Below are positions 11,153 to 22,900 of a DNA stretch of 64,000 nt, piece after piece; positions within the stretch are counted from its first letter, which is position 1, and every line of letters starts with the position of its first letter. The stretch lies in the NCBI GenBank assembly GCA_010015745.1, contig ML978219.1, positions 1-64,000 of the forward strand. Direction: 5' to 3'. The stretch is from Setomelanomma holmii. Lineage: Eukaryota > Ascomycota > Dothideomycetes > Pleosporales > Phaeosphaeriaceae. A program made the position numbers and the translations under genes. Under the pieces are notes generated by a model that was not told where the DNA came from, ran no database searches, and saw only the letters and a program-made list of their open reading frames with translations.

Positions 11153-12400
11153 ATGAACCTCATCGCGTACTCCGACTCAGAATCCGATGGCGAATCAGCC
11201 CCCGCACCCAAGCCACCGCTAAAACAGGTCCCGAAGCCTTCCTTTCCGAAAGTCGTCGATCGCTCGAATCCAGGCCGCATCAAAGTCAATCTGCCCGGCG
11301 CGTCGCAATCACATACACCAAAGGATGACATCGAGGCGGATGCGCCGCCGGCGAAGAAGCCACGATTGGGCGGTGCATCAGCCTTTGGGGGCTTTAATGC
11401 GATGCTTCCTGCACCCAAGAAGGCAGCTCCCACGGCAGTGACCGCAGGCGCACCGTTAGGAAAGCGAGGCTTGGGGAAGGGACTGGCTGCTGGAGTGAAT
11501 CTAAAGACTGGCGCAGAACCAGCTTTCAGGAGAGTGTCACGGGTCGAGGCAGAAGAGTATGACGAAAATGGCAACCCCATCAAGAAAGAACCCATGAACA
11601 AGGACGACTTTAGAGCTCTGCTCAATCTCCCAGCACCGAAGAGTGAGAAGAACGAAGAAGCAAAAGCGCATACACCACTCGAGGTCCCAGACGAAGAGTC
11701 GAAGCCCGCACCCAAACCAACCACGCCGCGATTCGTACCTATGTCGGTTGGCAAAGGCAAGAAGAAAAAGCCTACGGCAGCGCGACCACCGGCGACATCA
11801 TCAGTGGATGCAGCGCCTGGAAGTTCTACGACAAGTACGCCGTCCTCGGCACCAGCACCAACGCCAGTTCAACCAGCTCGCAAGCCAAAGGTATCACTGT
11901 TTGGCGTTTCCCAAGCAACCGCCGCCCTTGACAGCGGTCCATCAACTGGGACCTACGAACCCATGCTATACGGTGCTGATGATCCCGATACAGCGGGTGC
12001 GCAAGCAGCTGGTGATACTTTTGACCAAAGCTTTGCGCACCAGCGGCCTTCCGGAGTCGTTAGCACAATGCCATCGAATGATCTCACCAACATAGCATCA
12101 GATCTACAGCTGTCCGAGGCTGAGCGGCGGCAACTCTTCGGCAAGAGGGGTAAAGAGGCAGATTTCTCCGCAGCGAGAATCGTCGAGTTCAATACAGACA
12201 CCGAGTATGCACACAACGAAAAACTACGGCAACAGGGTGAGCAGATACAACATAACGCGCTCAAGTCCATTAGCGGAACGGGGAAGAATAGCTTGCGCAG
12301 CTTAGTCAGTTCCGCCGTGACGCAGAAAGATGCGCTGGAAGAACACTTTGCGACTGGCTATAGGAATAAGAAAGAGGCTGGAAACAAGTATGGATGGTAA
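11153..12400 (+). CDS. PRCC-like nuclear protein (mitotic checkpoint regulator family)
   Basis: A single exon encodes 415 residues beginning MNLIAYSDSESDGES, the short acidic opener typical of the PRCC family. The middle is low complexity (proline, alanine, lysine). The conserved part is the C-terminal third: LSEAERRQLFGKRG, then ARIVEFNTDTEYAHNEKLR, then GTGKNSLRSLVSSAVTQKD and a terminal GNKYGW. Human PRCC is a nuclear protein linked to splicing and to MAD2B; in fungi its role is poorly known. There is no membrane segment or signal. It lies head-to-head with SIN1/AVO1. Confidence 0.85.
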   Translation: MNLIAYSDSESDGESAPAPKPPLKQVPKPSFPKVVDRSNPGRIKVNLPGASQSHTPKDDIEADAPPAKKPRLGGASAFGGFNAMLPAPKKAAPTAVTAGAPLGKRGLGKGLAAGVNLKTGAEPAFRRVSRVEAEEYDENGNPIKKEPMNKDDFRALLNLPAPKSEKNEEAKAHTPLEVPDEESKPAPKPTTPRFVPMSVGKGKKKKPTAARPPATSSVDAAPGSSTTSTPSSAPAPTPVQPARKPKVSLFGVSQATAALDSGPSTGTYEPMLYGADDPDTAGAQAAGDTFDQSFAHQRPSGVVSTMPSNDLTNIASDLQLSEAERRQLFGKRGKEADFSAARIVEFNTDTEYAHNEKLRQQGEQIQHNALKSISGTGKNSLRSLVSSAVTQKDALEEHFATGYRNKKEAGNKYGW

Positions 12401-13028
12401 CTGGACATAATCGCTGCTTCTGGAGCAGTTCCTCTATTCCCGGTCAGTCTTGAGATCAAATTAAGCATTGCCCGAAGGCCACCGAGGAACATACCAATCC
12501 CGGGTTCATTACAGCCCAATTATACTTGGCCCCTCTCCTCAATTGCACCTGTTGATCTCGTTCGCTGTTGCCACAGTAATTCTCTTTCTCAGCTCTGTTT
12601 TTGTTCCCATTTCGTGAGCATGACTCTCCACGTCTCGCTGTTCTTAGCTCATCAGAGAGATATTTGTTGTTCCAGGTCCGCGTTTGTCAGTGCTCGAAGC
12701 AGTATCACGTGCCAAGCACAACTCGTCTTCACCTCAACTGCGCTAAAACTTCTGTATCCTTTGCGACGCAAAGCGTGTTTTTCTTCGTCTCCCTCTTCCT
12801 TTCTTAACCCACTAATACTGCAGTAGCCAGCACGCACGCCTTATTTTATCTTGTGTCTTTGCTGCAGGAATCTTGCTAACACTATCTGAGTAGACTGCTC
12901 ATCTAGACACAGCCCGTGATCACCGACTCCATGAGTTCCGAGTCGTCAGCATCGACCGACGAGAGCAAGGTCTCGAGTCTCCGAGTGTATGGACGACTTG
13001 ACGATGGATTACCCGAGGGCACCAAGTA
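12401..13028. other. intergenic between convergent genes
   Basis: About 630 bp between two convergent genes. Pyrimidine-rich, with only short open frames lacking motifs; no gene is supported. Confidence 0.5.
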
Positions 13029-14610
13029 TCACCTTCTCTTTCCTATCTTCTTGTCGCATCTCTGCATGTGCCGTTTGAAATGGTCCTTTCGCGTCCATTT
13101 AGTTCCACAACCGTTGTTTGTACATCTGTACGATTGTGTCGGCCGGTGGATGTTACTATGCTTGGTATTGAGGTGGCGCGTCAGATCTGCGCGAAGATTG
13201 CATCTGTAGGAACAGAGATAGCATGGGTAGCGGCGAATATGCTTTCTATTGACATGGTCGCTATCTCTGGTAAGCTGAGGAACTTCGTATAAGATTCGGG
13301 AGCATACTTTAGCTTTCCTTGAGTGGAAAAGACTCGTGCGCACTGTGTGCAGTTGAACGCCGTAGGCTTTTCACACGTAGCTCTTCCTGATGTGGCGTCG
13401 TTCGTGTCCGTACACGTTTGGCTATTGTCCGGAGATATGGAAGTAATTCCCAAACCTGCTAATAGTGTTCTTTGCTCCGACGAAGTGTCTATGGACGCTC
13501 GATAAACGAATGGAGCAGGAATCACGTGTGGAGGCGCCAGCTCGTCTACTGCGCGGTGCTTGCCCCTCCGGTTCTTCGCCGACAAACCTGGGTTCAACTT
13601 TCGCAGACTGTGATCCCAGAATCCTTCTGAATCATCTTGACAATTCCCGTTTGCCGAAGGACTATACACAATCAAATTCGTCTCAGAGGATGTGCTCGAA
13701 GCGCTAGTGCGTGGTGTCTCCAGGTCCATAGAATCCACATCATCTGACAAGGCAGCGATAGATTCACACAAGCCTGGAAGACTTGCCGGAAGCACGAACA
13801 GTATTTGGTCGTGAGATGTTGTAGGAGAGACAGTGCTCAGTTGCAATGCATGCGGTCTTGGAACGACAGGGAAGTAGTCACGTATCGAGCTTTGCCCTCG
13901 AAAGCTCGAGCGGACCGAATCCTCGGCACTTCCTACCGATCCTTCGGAAGTATACTGACTCGTGCTCTCGTGTTGTCCAAGCGTGTTCTTGCTCAAGGCA
14001 TGAGCGGCCTCCTGTGAAGACCCGCTCATCTCACCTTCACCGGATGTGGACGCCATGATGTTTCGTAAATGGGGGAATAGCACTGGATTCGGTTGCTTCT
14101 CCAATTCCCACGGATTGATGGTTCTGGTCGCGTCAATGGGCCCATGATTGGTGGGATTGGAAAGCCTCCCTCCTAGTGCAACCGTCAGGTCTCTAGGAAC
14201 TGGTTTCGCTGAGTCAGCTAAGCGTAGTCAATATCTTTCAATCCAGAATCGACAGACCTTGGCCGTGTAAGCCTTCGAGCTGACTCCGCTTATCGAATCC
14301 CAAGATCTGGTCCGCCGTCACTGGTTTCAACGCAGACGAAGCAGCGGTGGACTGTGCTGGATCTATCTGCCCCAATTCAATGTCCCTTTCTGAACCATCA
14401 ACGGGGCTTGATATTCTGTGGTAAGCTAGGGCAGTTAGTGTCGAAACAGCTACGGGTTACGAATCACCACATACCACCGTGTACACCCCGGAGCAAACGA
14501 AAGTTCTTGTTGCGCAGAAGAATGAAAACGGATAGGAGGATGTTCACTAGCATGAGCACGACACCACTTGTCAAGACGAGGATGGCTTCTTTCGACCATG
14601 CTGTTGACAT
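13029..14610 (-). CDS. membrane-anchored C2H2 zinc-finger protein (copy A)
   Basis: Four exons (14610-14475, 14425-14258, 14208-13308, 13266-13029) with introns of 49, 49 and 41 bp give 480 residues. The start is the ATG at 14610, which opens directly on a hydrophobic segment (about residues 8-30, ILVLTSGVVLMLVNILLSVF). A linker follows with NPWELEKQPNPVLFPHLR, a block shared with the neighbours. The last 95 residues hold three fingers: FNCTQC...HVNRKH (C-x2-C-x14-H-x4-H, split by the last intron), YPCYLC...HLNTKH (C-x2-C-x12-H-x4-H) and YRCTNNGC...HMQRC (C-x4-C-x12-H-x3-C). The fingers suggest DNA or RNA binding; the membrane segment suggests tethering. Function is unknown. The upstream CCAAT module is 230 bp away. 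Confidence 0.8.
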
Positions 14611-15429
14611 GATGGAGGCTTCGTTCTGATGGGCGTCCCGGCGTATCCAGTGAAATTGTGGCCGACCGTGCAATGTCAAGCTGTTCAAGAGGCGGGCAAA
14701 AGCTTTTCGAAATTGAAATTCTCAGGTAGAATCAACGACCTGGGATACGTAGTGAGCAAGGCGACTAACTGCTCTTTAGTGCCGCATCGGTGCGTGAGGC
14801 TGAGGTTGGGGGCATACATGAACGCCACACACACCGCTCATTGGTTCGCTTCGAACAAAGGCCTCTGCAAAAAGTGTGACCCGCCCGTGCGCGATGGAGG
14901 ACTTCATCTCGTGACTTCGTGTCGAACGATTTCGCGACCATGGCGACACGTCGCGCGCGCGGGGTTCGTCGCCGCGAATGACTGCATAGCGAGATGAAAT
15001 GTGAGCCCGCAGCGGTCTCACGTATAGTGGAAAATTAGAGCGTCAGATACGAGACTGTATGGTGGCCCTCTCGGCGATGGACTGAATGACATTTCTTGTT
15101 GGTGTTGTGGAGCGATGGTTGAGAGTCTCCGACACATAAGGAAATGTCAAGCGAAGCATGATGTCACCACCACCACTGACTTGGCCGACACTCAGCGCCG
15201 CACATCACGCTTGCGAATACGAGCTTGACACCCAAGTATACCTACAGTAGTACTATATTTGAAAATTCAGTGTGTACCTTTTTCTTGCCAAATTCAGTTG
15301 TGATTATCCTGGACACGCCTCTGTTCCCTGAACACGCTTGCACGTGTATGATCGTTCTTCTCTGAGCCTTCTAAGTTGTCTGTTTTGAACCGGCACCTCT
15401 ATTCCCCCGACGATCTATCGTACTTTTCT
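14611..15429. other. upstream region of copy A, otherwise empty
   Basis: Apart from the CCAAT module at 14811-14844, no gene or repeat is supported here. Confidence 0.5.
14811..14844 (-). promoter_or_regulatory. shared upstream module, copy A
   Basis: On the minus strand CCAATGAGCGG is followed after 20 bases by ATGTATGCC. The same pair, CCAAT then (A)ATGTATGC about 18-21 bases on, precedes the other family members. Confidence 0.6.
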
Positions 15430-15868
15430 TCACAGCTCTTCTCTCGTCACAAGGACTTTGCCATTAACCATCTCAAATTTGTAGACTCGAACATTCCCTC
15501 TCTTAAAGACACCAGTGGCAGCCTCTGGAGCAGGCTCGAGATTAGCGGGCAGGTCGGCGGGAGGTTCTTCTGGAGGCTTTGGCTTGCTGTCTCGGTTCTC
15601 CAGCATGTCGCTTTCCCACGGATATTACTGCTTGATGAACGCGACATCCCCTGGAGCTGGAAACGCGTTCTCGAGGATGTATGATTTTCACACCCCCTCC
15701 CCGTTGATCTTGTCAAGTCGTACCAGAGGGCACTTGTCTAGATTTTCCAACGAACACTGCGGATCCGAGAAGGCATGTGAGGGATATAGCATGATCGAGT
15801 TCAAATACGACGAAAGTGCAGAGTCCGAGAAACAGCACGAAAAGGGTTGGAACAGTCTGATGGCGCAT
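15430..15868 (-). pseudogene. possible decayed relative of the membrane/zinc-finger family (copy B)
   Basis: An ATG at 15868 opens a strongly hydrophobic run (VPTLFVLFLGLCTFVVF, then LTCLLGSAVFVG). A GTACGA...TTTCCAG intron can be removed, which joins the frame to APGDVAFIKQ, a TAA at about 15632, and then in frame YPWESDMLENRDSKPKPPEE to a stop at 15430. The PWE block recalls PWE/PWD in copies A, C and E, but no zinc fingers and no NPVxFP block follow. It is either a truncated, dead family member or an unrelated small gene; the evidence is thin. Confidence 0.3.
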
Positions 15869-16501
15869 GTCGAAAGGAGAGTTCAGTCAAGAAGCGGATC
15901 GTGACGGGGCGAAAATATCCAACAATCTGTCGTGAGTTGTCGGTAGGCGTGCAACCTGCTTAGCGAGGAGACCTTCTAGGTGAGAAGAGTGAATACAAAT
16001 ATACATTTGTGGCTGTGTGTTGTCATACACGCTTAGAGTCCGCAAAGATGTTATGGTGAGAATGAAAAATATCGCACTTGCCGTTCGCACAGGCTGTCCT
16101 AAACAAACTCGTAGCTTTCACCCAGGAAAAGAGAAATATGATAGGCGACATTTGAAGAGGCATGAGCAAGTGAAGACAGGGGCCGCGTTGGTGGTCGGCC
16201 GCTTCTAACGATGATATTTCGATCAAAAACAAACCTTCAAACGAGGCCGACGGGTCCGACGAAGGATTCTGAAAGCAGATTGTTGACAACATACGTAACA
16301 TAGGCTGCTACATATACTCTTTCCATGGTGGATCAAACACCAGCGCGCTTGCGAAGGAGTCATTGACCCAATTCGATCGAAAAAGAAGCAGGAGGTAAGC
16401 ACAATCGCGCCACGAGATCACGTCATTACCGACTCTCACAAAAACGAGAATGAACCTGCTCCTCTCTCTCGATGAGCGTGACGATGAACTCACTCGTGCT
16501 G
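15869..16501. other. intergenic between copies B and C
   Basis: No supported gene. No CCAAT module was found upstream of copy B. Confidence 0.45.
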
Positions 16502-17249
16502 TCATTGCGCCTGCGCAGCTCTCGTACATCTCTTCACATGCCTGCGAAAGTTGTCACTTCTCAAGAACACGGTACCCGGGCTGATGCACGACTCGTTGCC
16601 ACACACGTAAGATGTTGCACCTTCCACATGCAAATGTCTATGATGCACCCCACGTTGGTGCCGCTTTAGATCGGCCCGCAGATGCAAGGCTGACGAGCAT
16701 TCACCGCAGTCGAATCTGCGCACGTGCTTGCGATTCACGTGTTTGCTATCACAACTTTAGTGAGCTGTTGTGTTTCAATAGGCTTTTAACTTACGTCTTC
16801 AGGCCACGCGAAGTGAATCTGGCGTCGCAAAACTCGCATCGAAATGTCCCTTCGAGACCAGATTGATTTGTTCCAACGACCGCACACACTCCTTCCTTGC
16901 CAATCTCTCCGATCCGCATCTCTTGCACCAGCTTCATCATTTCTAGCTGTACAGTAGCACCCTGAACGTTGTATAATGCATGGTAGCCCTTGTACAATGC
17001 AAAGGCGGCCGGAAAGATGACGGGATTGGGTAGATACTCCGTGTCCCAGGGACTGACAAGGAAATTTGAAAGGAGGTCGCTGACATGATTCGCAGACTCA
17101 TCGAGACTGGCAAGAAGTACGTGTTTCGAAAACTGAGTTGAGTTTGCGTACGAATTGGTGGCGAGATAGAGCGGGACGCAGAGCGCGAGGCTGAAGTTCA
17201 CTATGACCAACCAGATAATCGTACCCCAGGATGATGCGCGCCGTGTCAT
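16502..17249 (-). CDS. membrane-anchored C2H2 zinc-finger protein (copy C)
   Basis: Two exons (17249-16795 and 16754-16502; 40-bp intron) give 235 residues. The ATG at 17249 (MTRRASSWG) is chosen because a membrane segment follows at once (about 10-30, IIWLVIVNFSLALCVPLYL). The block SPWDTEYLPNPVIFPAAFALYKGYHAL is the family signature. The intron interrupts the first finger exactly as in copies A and F: FRCEFC...GLKT-C-DSKHVNRKH. Finger 2 is FDCGEC...HQRGVH and finger 3 is YVCGNESC...HVKRC (C2HC). It is the shortest intact member. Its upstream CCAAT module lies 131 bp from the ATG. Confidence 0.8.
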
Positions 17250-17352
17250 GTTAGATAGTCTTGTATGCAATGGAAGGAGGTGATGAAGGGCTTGACCAAA
17301 GTCGAAAGTCTGCAACTTATGTAGAGGCTGAGGAGGTAGCACGGCTGACGGA

Positions 17353-17384
17353 GGCATACATTTCTGAAACACAACGCTGATTGG
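17353..17384 (-). promoter_or_regulatory. shared upstream module, copy C
   Basis: Minus strand CCAATCAGCG, 18 bases from CCAAT to ATGTATGCCTC, nearly the same as in copy D including the intervening GTTTCAGAA. Confidence 0.65.
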
Positions 17385-17471
17385 ACAAACTTGGGAGGCC
17401 GCCCATGCCGCAGTCAGCTCAGCCTTGCTCACTGTAACACCAAAATCTCATACGCAAACGTTCAGTCGAAC

Positions 17472-18183
17472 TCATTGCTGAGAGCATCTCTTTAGGTGGC
17501 GTTTGAAATTGTTATTTCTAGCGAATACCGTACCAGGACTGATGCATTTCAGATTTGGGCACCTGTACTGCTGCGCAGTATTGCTTTGCGAAAGTCTCCG
17601 ATGCACTGTTCACTTGTGCCTCGTCAAATCTGCATCAAGGTGAAATGCAGTAGAGCAGTTGGTACATTCATAACGTCGCACGTGCTTGAGGTTCACATGC
17701 TTGCTGTCGCCGAGTCAGTACACGGAGTGTAGAGTAGGCGAAATGATACGTACTTTCGCAGTCCGCGAGTCTCGAATCTCAGACCACAAGTCTCGCAACA
17801 AGGCCGTCTATCCTCGATGACCACATTCAACTTTACTCTTGCTATCTGATCTGGATGCTGTGTGCTGTCATCCCCCCATGATTCGTTCCGTGCTCCAAGC
17901 GACCCCTAACGGCGACATAGCCAGCGTAGGCAACGTACGCTGCCGAGAAAATGATAGAGTTCAATAAGTACTCGACTTCATACGGGCTGACGAATCTACC
18001 CGCAATATCGGGGTTGGCATGTGGTCTTCCGTCAACGCTTTCATCTTGACAGTATTCGCCGATATGCTGCCAACTTAACCCGAAGAGCGTCCCTTGGAAG
18101 AGAAGGGTAAGAAACAAAAAGACACATAGCACAGTGACCTTATAGTCAGAGAGGATGAACCATAGGCTCGTCAGCTTTGACAT
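17472..18183 (-). pseudogene. broken membrane/zinc-finger gene (copy D)
   Basis: The ATG at 18183 opens a protein with a membrane segment (VTVLCVFLFLTLLFQGTLFGL) and the family block SPYEVEYLLNSIIFSAAYVAYAGY. The frame then fails: finger 1 (PCCETCGLRFETRGLRK) is read only after a +1 shift, and a G6 run at about 17875 (minus strand) is the likely site. A 50-bp intron (17704-17753) sits in the same place as in the intact copies and leads to NKHVNLKHVRRYECTNC. A TGA at 17610-17612 then stops the frame right after finger 2 (LTRHK). Beyond it, still in frame, are TVHRR and finger 3, YRCPNLKCISPGTVF...HLKRC, to 17472. Two independent lesions make a pseudogene more likely than a sequencing error. 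Confidence 0.75.
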
Positions 18184-18300
18184 TGCAACGTCGGATTTCG
18201 TTGCTAGAGAAATTCCGAGGATTTTTTGTAGGCTCTCGAGGGCTGCGAGCTTCAAGGTGAAAGTCCACGGGCGTGTTGTGGCTGTGCGGCTGACGTCTGA

Positions 18301-18333
18301 ACGCATACATTTCTGAAACGCGACGTTGATTGG
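18301..18333 (-). promoter_or_regulatory. shared upstream module, copy D
   Basis: Minus strand CCAATCAACG followed after 18 bases by ATGTATGCG; a second ATGTATGCCTCC lies just upstream at 18344-18354. The module is 146 bp from the ATG. Confidence 0.65.
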
Positions 18334-18465
18334 CTGGAAGGCGGAGGCATACATCGAGAGGTCAGCACAGCCTCGCTACCCGAGACACCAACATCGGCAA
18401 ACCAGTTATCATCGGGTGTCTCAGCGTGGATCGTCGTCTCTCGTATCAGTACGGTATAGCGGAAA

Positions 18466-19520
18466 TCATCGCTGTACGCATCTCTTCCAATGTCGCTCGA
18501 AGTTATCCTTCCGCGCCCATGTCTTGCCATAGGCACTGCATCTCAGGTTCGAACAGGCGTATGACTTGACTTCTTTGCCATGGTGCGTTTCCCTTCGGTG
18601 AACGGTGCGATCATGTCGCTCGCGATCGGCCCTAAGGTGGAAGGATACCATACGTCAGTTGGCCCGGCGTTGCCAATCTTATGTCGCAATTAGAGCATGC
18701 CAAGGTTGGACCGTCTTGTTGTTTGCATGATACAGGAGGAAGCTCAGGCACAGCAATCATGCGAAGCTCATTCCCTTCATCGTCTTCGGCATCGACCATG
18801 TCAATATCGAATGTGGCCCCCACGCCCTCGTCTTTTTCCACAATGTCTGGAGCCTCAATTGCCAATATATTTTCAGGGTTTATGTGAGTCCAATTCACAG
18901 GCACATGGCGCCAGCGCGAGACCGTGCACGCCGAAATGGGCTGCCGCAGCTGCGGGAAGAATACAGGATTGGGTCCTAGTTCGAAGTCCCATGGGTTCCT
19001 ATTGGGAGGAATCGCGTGCTTCAATGCGGCCGTGAGGTAGGTGAGTCCACGCGTGAGATGTATCCCCTGAGACGTCCGCGCACGCGAAATCCATTGCCAC
19101 TGGGTGACGCGACGAGAAAACGATGCGCATGCTTCATAACATGCAGCAATTGCAGCTGTAATGCTTCTAGTTCTCCCCTCATATCTTGACGCGTGACGAG
19201 AGCGAACATCGGCTGTCAACACTTCCAAATCCAATATAGTGGTGTCCGGGGCATAAGGGAATGCGTATCGAACAAGCTATGCCTCACCCAAGGCGAGTGT
19301 GCTCTCATAGTTGAGGCTGCGACTTGAAGTGCAGTGCGCCCGGTCGCAGACATGCTTCGAAGTTGCGAAGTGATGCGTAGATTGCGGTGGCTTTGTGGGC
19401 AGGAAGAGGATGCTCTGGTGAGTTGACGAAGACAATGAAGTAAAACTCGAGTCCAAGACGAGTGAGTATTTGAAGGCGACAAGTAAATCCAAAACACGAC
19501 CCGAAGGTGTAAGTAGACAT
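18466..19520 (-). pseudogene. broken membrane/zinc-finger gene (copy E)
   Basis: The frame read from about 19234 carries LTAALKHAIPPNRNPWDFELGPNPVFFPQLRQ, closely matching copy A, and then finger 1 LACSNCDIRLATPGQL. Right after it comes GTATG, the position of the family intron donor, but the rest of the intron, the HVNRKH half of finger 1 and the CxxC of finger 2 are missing. The sequence runs directly into VSFHLRADRERHDRTVH, in another frame, and the C2HC finger YACSNLRC...HWKRC, ending at 18466. A deletion has fused intron to exon. The N-terminus is uncertain: an ATG at 19520 opens a partly hydrophobic frame (LGLEFYFIVFV), 66 bp below the CCAAT module, but no clean splice joins it to the rest. 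Confidence 0.7.
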
Positions 19521-19560
19521 CTCTTATGCTTGAGAGGCGGGTTGAGGCTGAAGATTGAGA

Positions 19561-19590
19561 CATATATCGAAAGTTCGTGACGCTGATTGG
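19561..19590 (-). promoter_or_regulatory. shared upstream module, copy E
   Basis: Minus strand CCAATCAGCGTC followed by ATATGTCTC about 20 bases on; an ATGTATGCCTCGC copy lies further upstream (19604-19614), as in copy D. Confidence 0.55.
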
Positions 19591-19957
19591 CCCGGTATCC
19601 GAGCGAGGCATACATGGCGCTTATGCGTCGACGCTTATGCAGTTGCTAAGTGCGCCGCATACGCCACCTTACGATCGCTCTTGCCCAAGTAACGCACAAT
19701 ATAAGGTCGCTGCTGTGGGGTACATTCGAAAAGTGTTTCCTGTGACGCCTACAAATGCATTTCTAGCAGTGTGGCTGTCAAGTCTCCACTGTCATGGACA
19801 TGTACTGATTCCCTAGTCACGGTGCCCATAGTCCACTGCAACCCGTTCCATGTGGATACCTCAGCACAAATGGAATGATTGCAATTCTCAAACTCCTGCT
19901 AATGCTACCTGTTCCCTTTGGTTTCTCATCCCGTTCTCCCCATGCTCAACACCGCAC

Positions 19958-22900
19958 TCAATCCCCAGACACCCGTATCTCATGCACCTCATCATCGCCC
20001 ACACCAACATAATTCGCTGGCATGATGCCTTCAACTGGTGTGCTTACACCAGGATGCGTTCCCAGATCATCTCCAAAGTCCTCCAACATACGTGACTGCA
20101 GTCCCTCGTCCCCATCCGACCCAAGATTCGGTGCGTCAGACGCGACATCATCGCTATCATGCGCGTTTCTCGAGCCCCCAAGGCTATTGAAGCTCCACTC
20201 AGGCTGATCGTGTTGGTACAGCGGGTTGTACAAAGTAGCCAAAGTGTCTTCTTCGGCATCCACATAACCCTCGTCATCATTGTCGTCATTCGCCCCATCT
20301 GCATAAGGTGGCAAAGTAGATTCTTCATCATCGCTCGGGCTCGCGGCTGCGACTCCGTTCCTTAGACTGCTCCCGTGAGCTGAATGCAGAAGCGAGCCAC
20401 CCCCGTGCAGGGCTACGGCTCCCGCTGCGACTCCGGTCCCGTGCGTAGAAGCGCTCGACGACCCATTGCGGGACGAGGCGTCGAGGCGCTGGCCGTTTCC
20501 CGATTCGAGTGGGCGAGAGCGGTCAGTCTCATCGTCGTCAGCGTCAGAGTCGGGCGCTGGTGAGTTTTCGGCCGTTTGCACGACTTTCTGGAGGGCTTCT
20601 GGGCCTAAAGGGTGGGGTGTGCGGCGGCGATAGAAGAGGAGATACGCATTGCGTGTCACCGCCTTCTGGCCAGACGACTTTGATACTATTGAATCTGATG
20701 TCGTTAGTGACGTGTCCATGGATGCATTCGACGAAATTCCTTACCATTATAATCATACCACTCCCCATCGAAGAAGTTCTGTGCTGTGGCTGTGTAATGA
20801 CCGCCTCCCAACCCCCCATAATGGTTGTCAACAGCGAATAGATCATACGTAAGGTCTTTGCCCTCAGGGAACCCGACCTTGCCTGACAGATCAAGACCTT
20901 TCACTGGGAAGTCGATGAGCTCTTCGATCTTGTCCCGGAATGCTCGATGACCGCTAAATCGCTTCAAATGTATGATTAGGATATCCGGCACGGTCCAAAT
21001 CTCCAGGGTCTTGGTCGCTCTCCGAAGCTCTTTACAGCGGCTGCAATACCAGGCATTGTCTTCCGATAGTACTTCGCTCTTCGACGTTTCCGTAAAACAT
21101 TCATCAAGAGTGATACCATGTTTCCGACGAGCAGCTCTTTTCGCCTTCTTTTCTGAAATCTCCGGGTCTTCAAAGATCTCCACATTCTTCATCGCATCCA
21201 TACCCCGGGAGTCATTTGTGGTAGTCCCGCCGAAAAGAGCGTCAAAGGAGGTTTGGACCCATTCAAGTACAAGTGCCTCGCCCATTCGGACCAGGCTGTC
21301 ATCCATTTCATCGTCTGGATCGTCAGGGTAGTTAGCTTGCCCAGGAATCCTGTTCTTCCTGGATTTGAAGTTCTTGTTGTGCTTGTGCTTGCGCTCCTGC
21401 TTCCGCATCTTTTTGCTCTTCTTCTTGTTTTGTCGACCGCCACGTGAGAATGACGGAGCTTCGGGCTCCACCGATTGCATCTCTTCGTCGGAGCTGACAC
21501 CTGCCGCTTCAAGAGCGGCATCAGCATCGAGGGACTGTGGTGTTTCGGCGTCTTCATCGCTCGAAGAGGCATCACTGCCACCAGGAGAAGACTGCACCGA
21601 CTCCTCCCGTGAAGGAGGAATGCGTATTCGCTTGGAGATTGGTTCTAGTGTGCGCGAGTGATCCACGGTGCTCCAACCAGTTGTTACGATCTCGTTGCTC
21701 TTCTTAGTATGCTTGATCTCAAAAAGCTGCCTAAACTCTGGTTGTATGAAGCTGCCAGGTTTCAGGACCTCGGGGATCCCGTTTGAATCTGCAGTTTGGA
21801 CCGCAAGGCTCTCCACAGGATCCGTCATGGTCACCTCGACAAGATCTTCGCCCTCGATAGAGCCGTCCTTGACGCGCGGGTCGCCGTTCGGTGATGCATC
21901 TTCCTCAGTTGTTAGCACGACGTCTGAACCAGAGCGAGACTGATCCAGAGAAGAATCACCAAGCTCGCTCAGAATGAGTCGAGTGGTCATCTGGGCAATC
22001 TTGGCCAAGATCTTCCTTAGAATCGAATCGTAGTCTTTAGCCTCGTCCCTTGTCAAAACGATAAAGAAAGGCCACAACGCCATTGAGTAATTCTGCGCTC
22101 GATACGACGACATGTTAGGTCCTCGGCTGAACACAGGGATAAGTATTCGATCGTGTAATGGCGCCGCCGAATCTGGGATGTCCTCGTCAGAAGATCCTTG
22201 TGAAAGAAGAAGTTTATAGCTCGAACCCTTCTTCTTAGGGGCTGGCCAATTGCTTGGGGCGATGTCTAGTTCGTAGATATAGATATCGTCCCGCATAGTG
22301 ATGTTGGATTCTGCGATGGTGGCCTTGTCGTCGAGATGGCGGTAGAACTTGTGACTATAGACTTCCGAGGCCATGAGTCGACTGGCAGGCACACCCCCAA
22401 ATCGCTTGCCTGCGTATTCCTTCAAGGTTCTGATTGTGGCGTTCTTGTCAATGTCGACCTCTAACTGGTGCGGCTTTTCATGAAGGGGAACGTAAGTGAT
22501 TGTATGTGTCCATGTCTGCTCGACAGGGAGTTGCAGGGTGAGCTGGCTGTAAGGATCGAATGTTATGCTGACTTTGTCGCAATCGGGACAGACCATTGTG
22601 TTTTTGTAGAAACCTACCATTCACGTCAGCTTATTCCTCAAACGATGAGCGAGCCCTCAAGAGGGCATCCAGAGATGCAAAACCGTGATACGTACCACTG
22701 AACAGATCCGTTGCAACTGAGTCATTTCGGGCTTTGTGGTTGTCTTTGTAAATATCGCCCAATTTCTTGATAGCCTCGGCATCGCGGAAAGTGTTGTCAT
22801 CAGAATCAGGGTTTTCTCGATAAGGCTTTTTGTGGATCCTGTTCAAGTCCTCGTGCAACGCATCCACCAGCCAGCTGACGAACTCCTGCGAGTCTTGCTG

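Noticed and set aside
11125..11760. 211-codon minus-strand open frame
   Set aside because: It is antisense to the PRCC-like gene, whose conserved C-terminus and acidic N-terminus fit the plus strand; a shadow frame.
16017..16208. RRHLKRHEQ on the plus strand, like a zinc-finger piece
   Set aside because: No cysteine pair, wrong strand and no partner exon; taken as chance.
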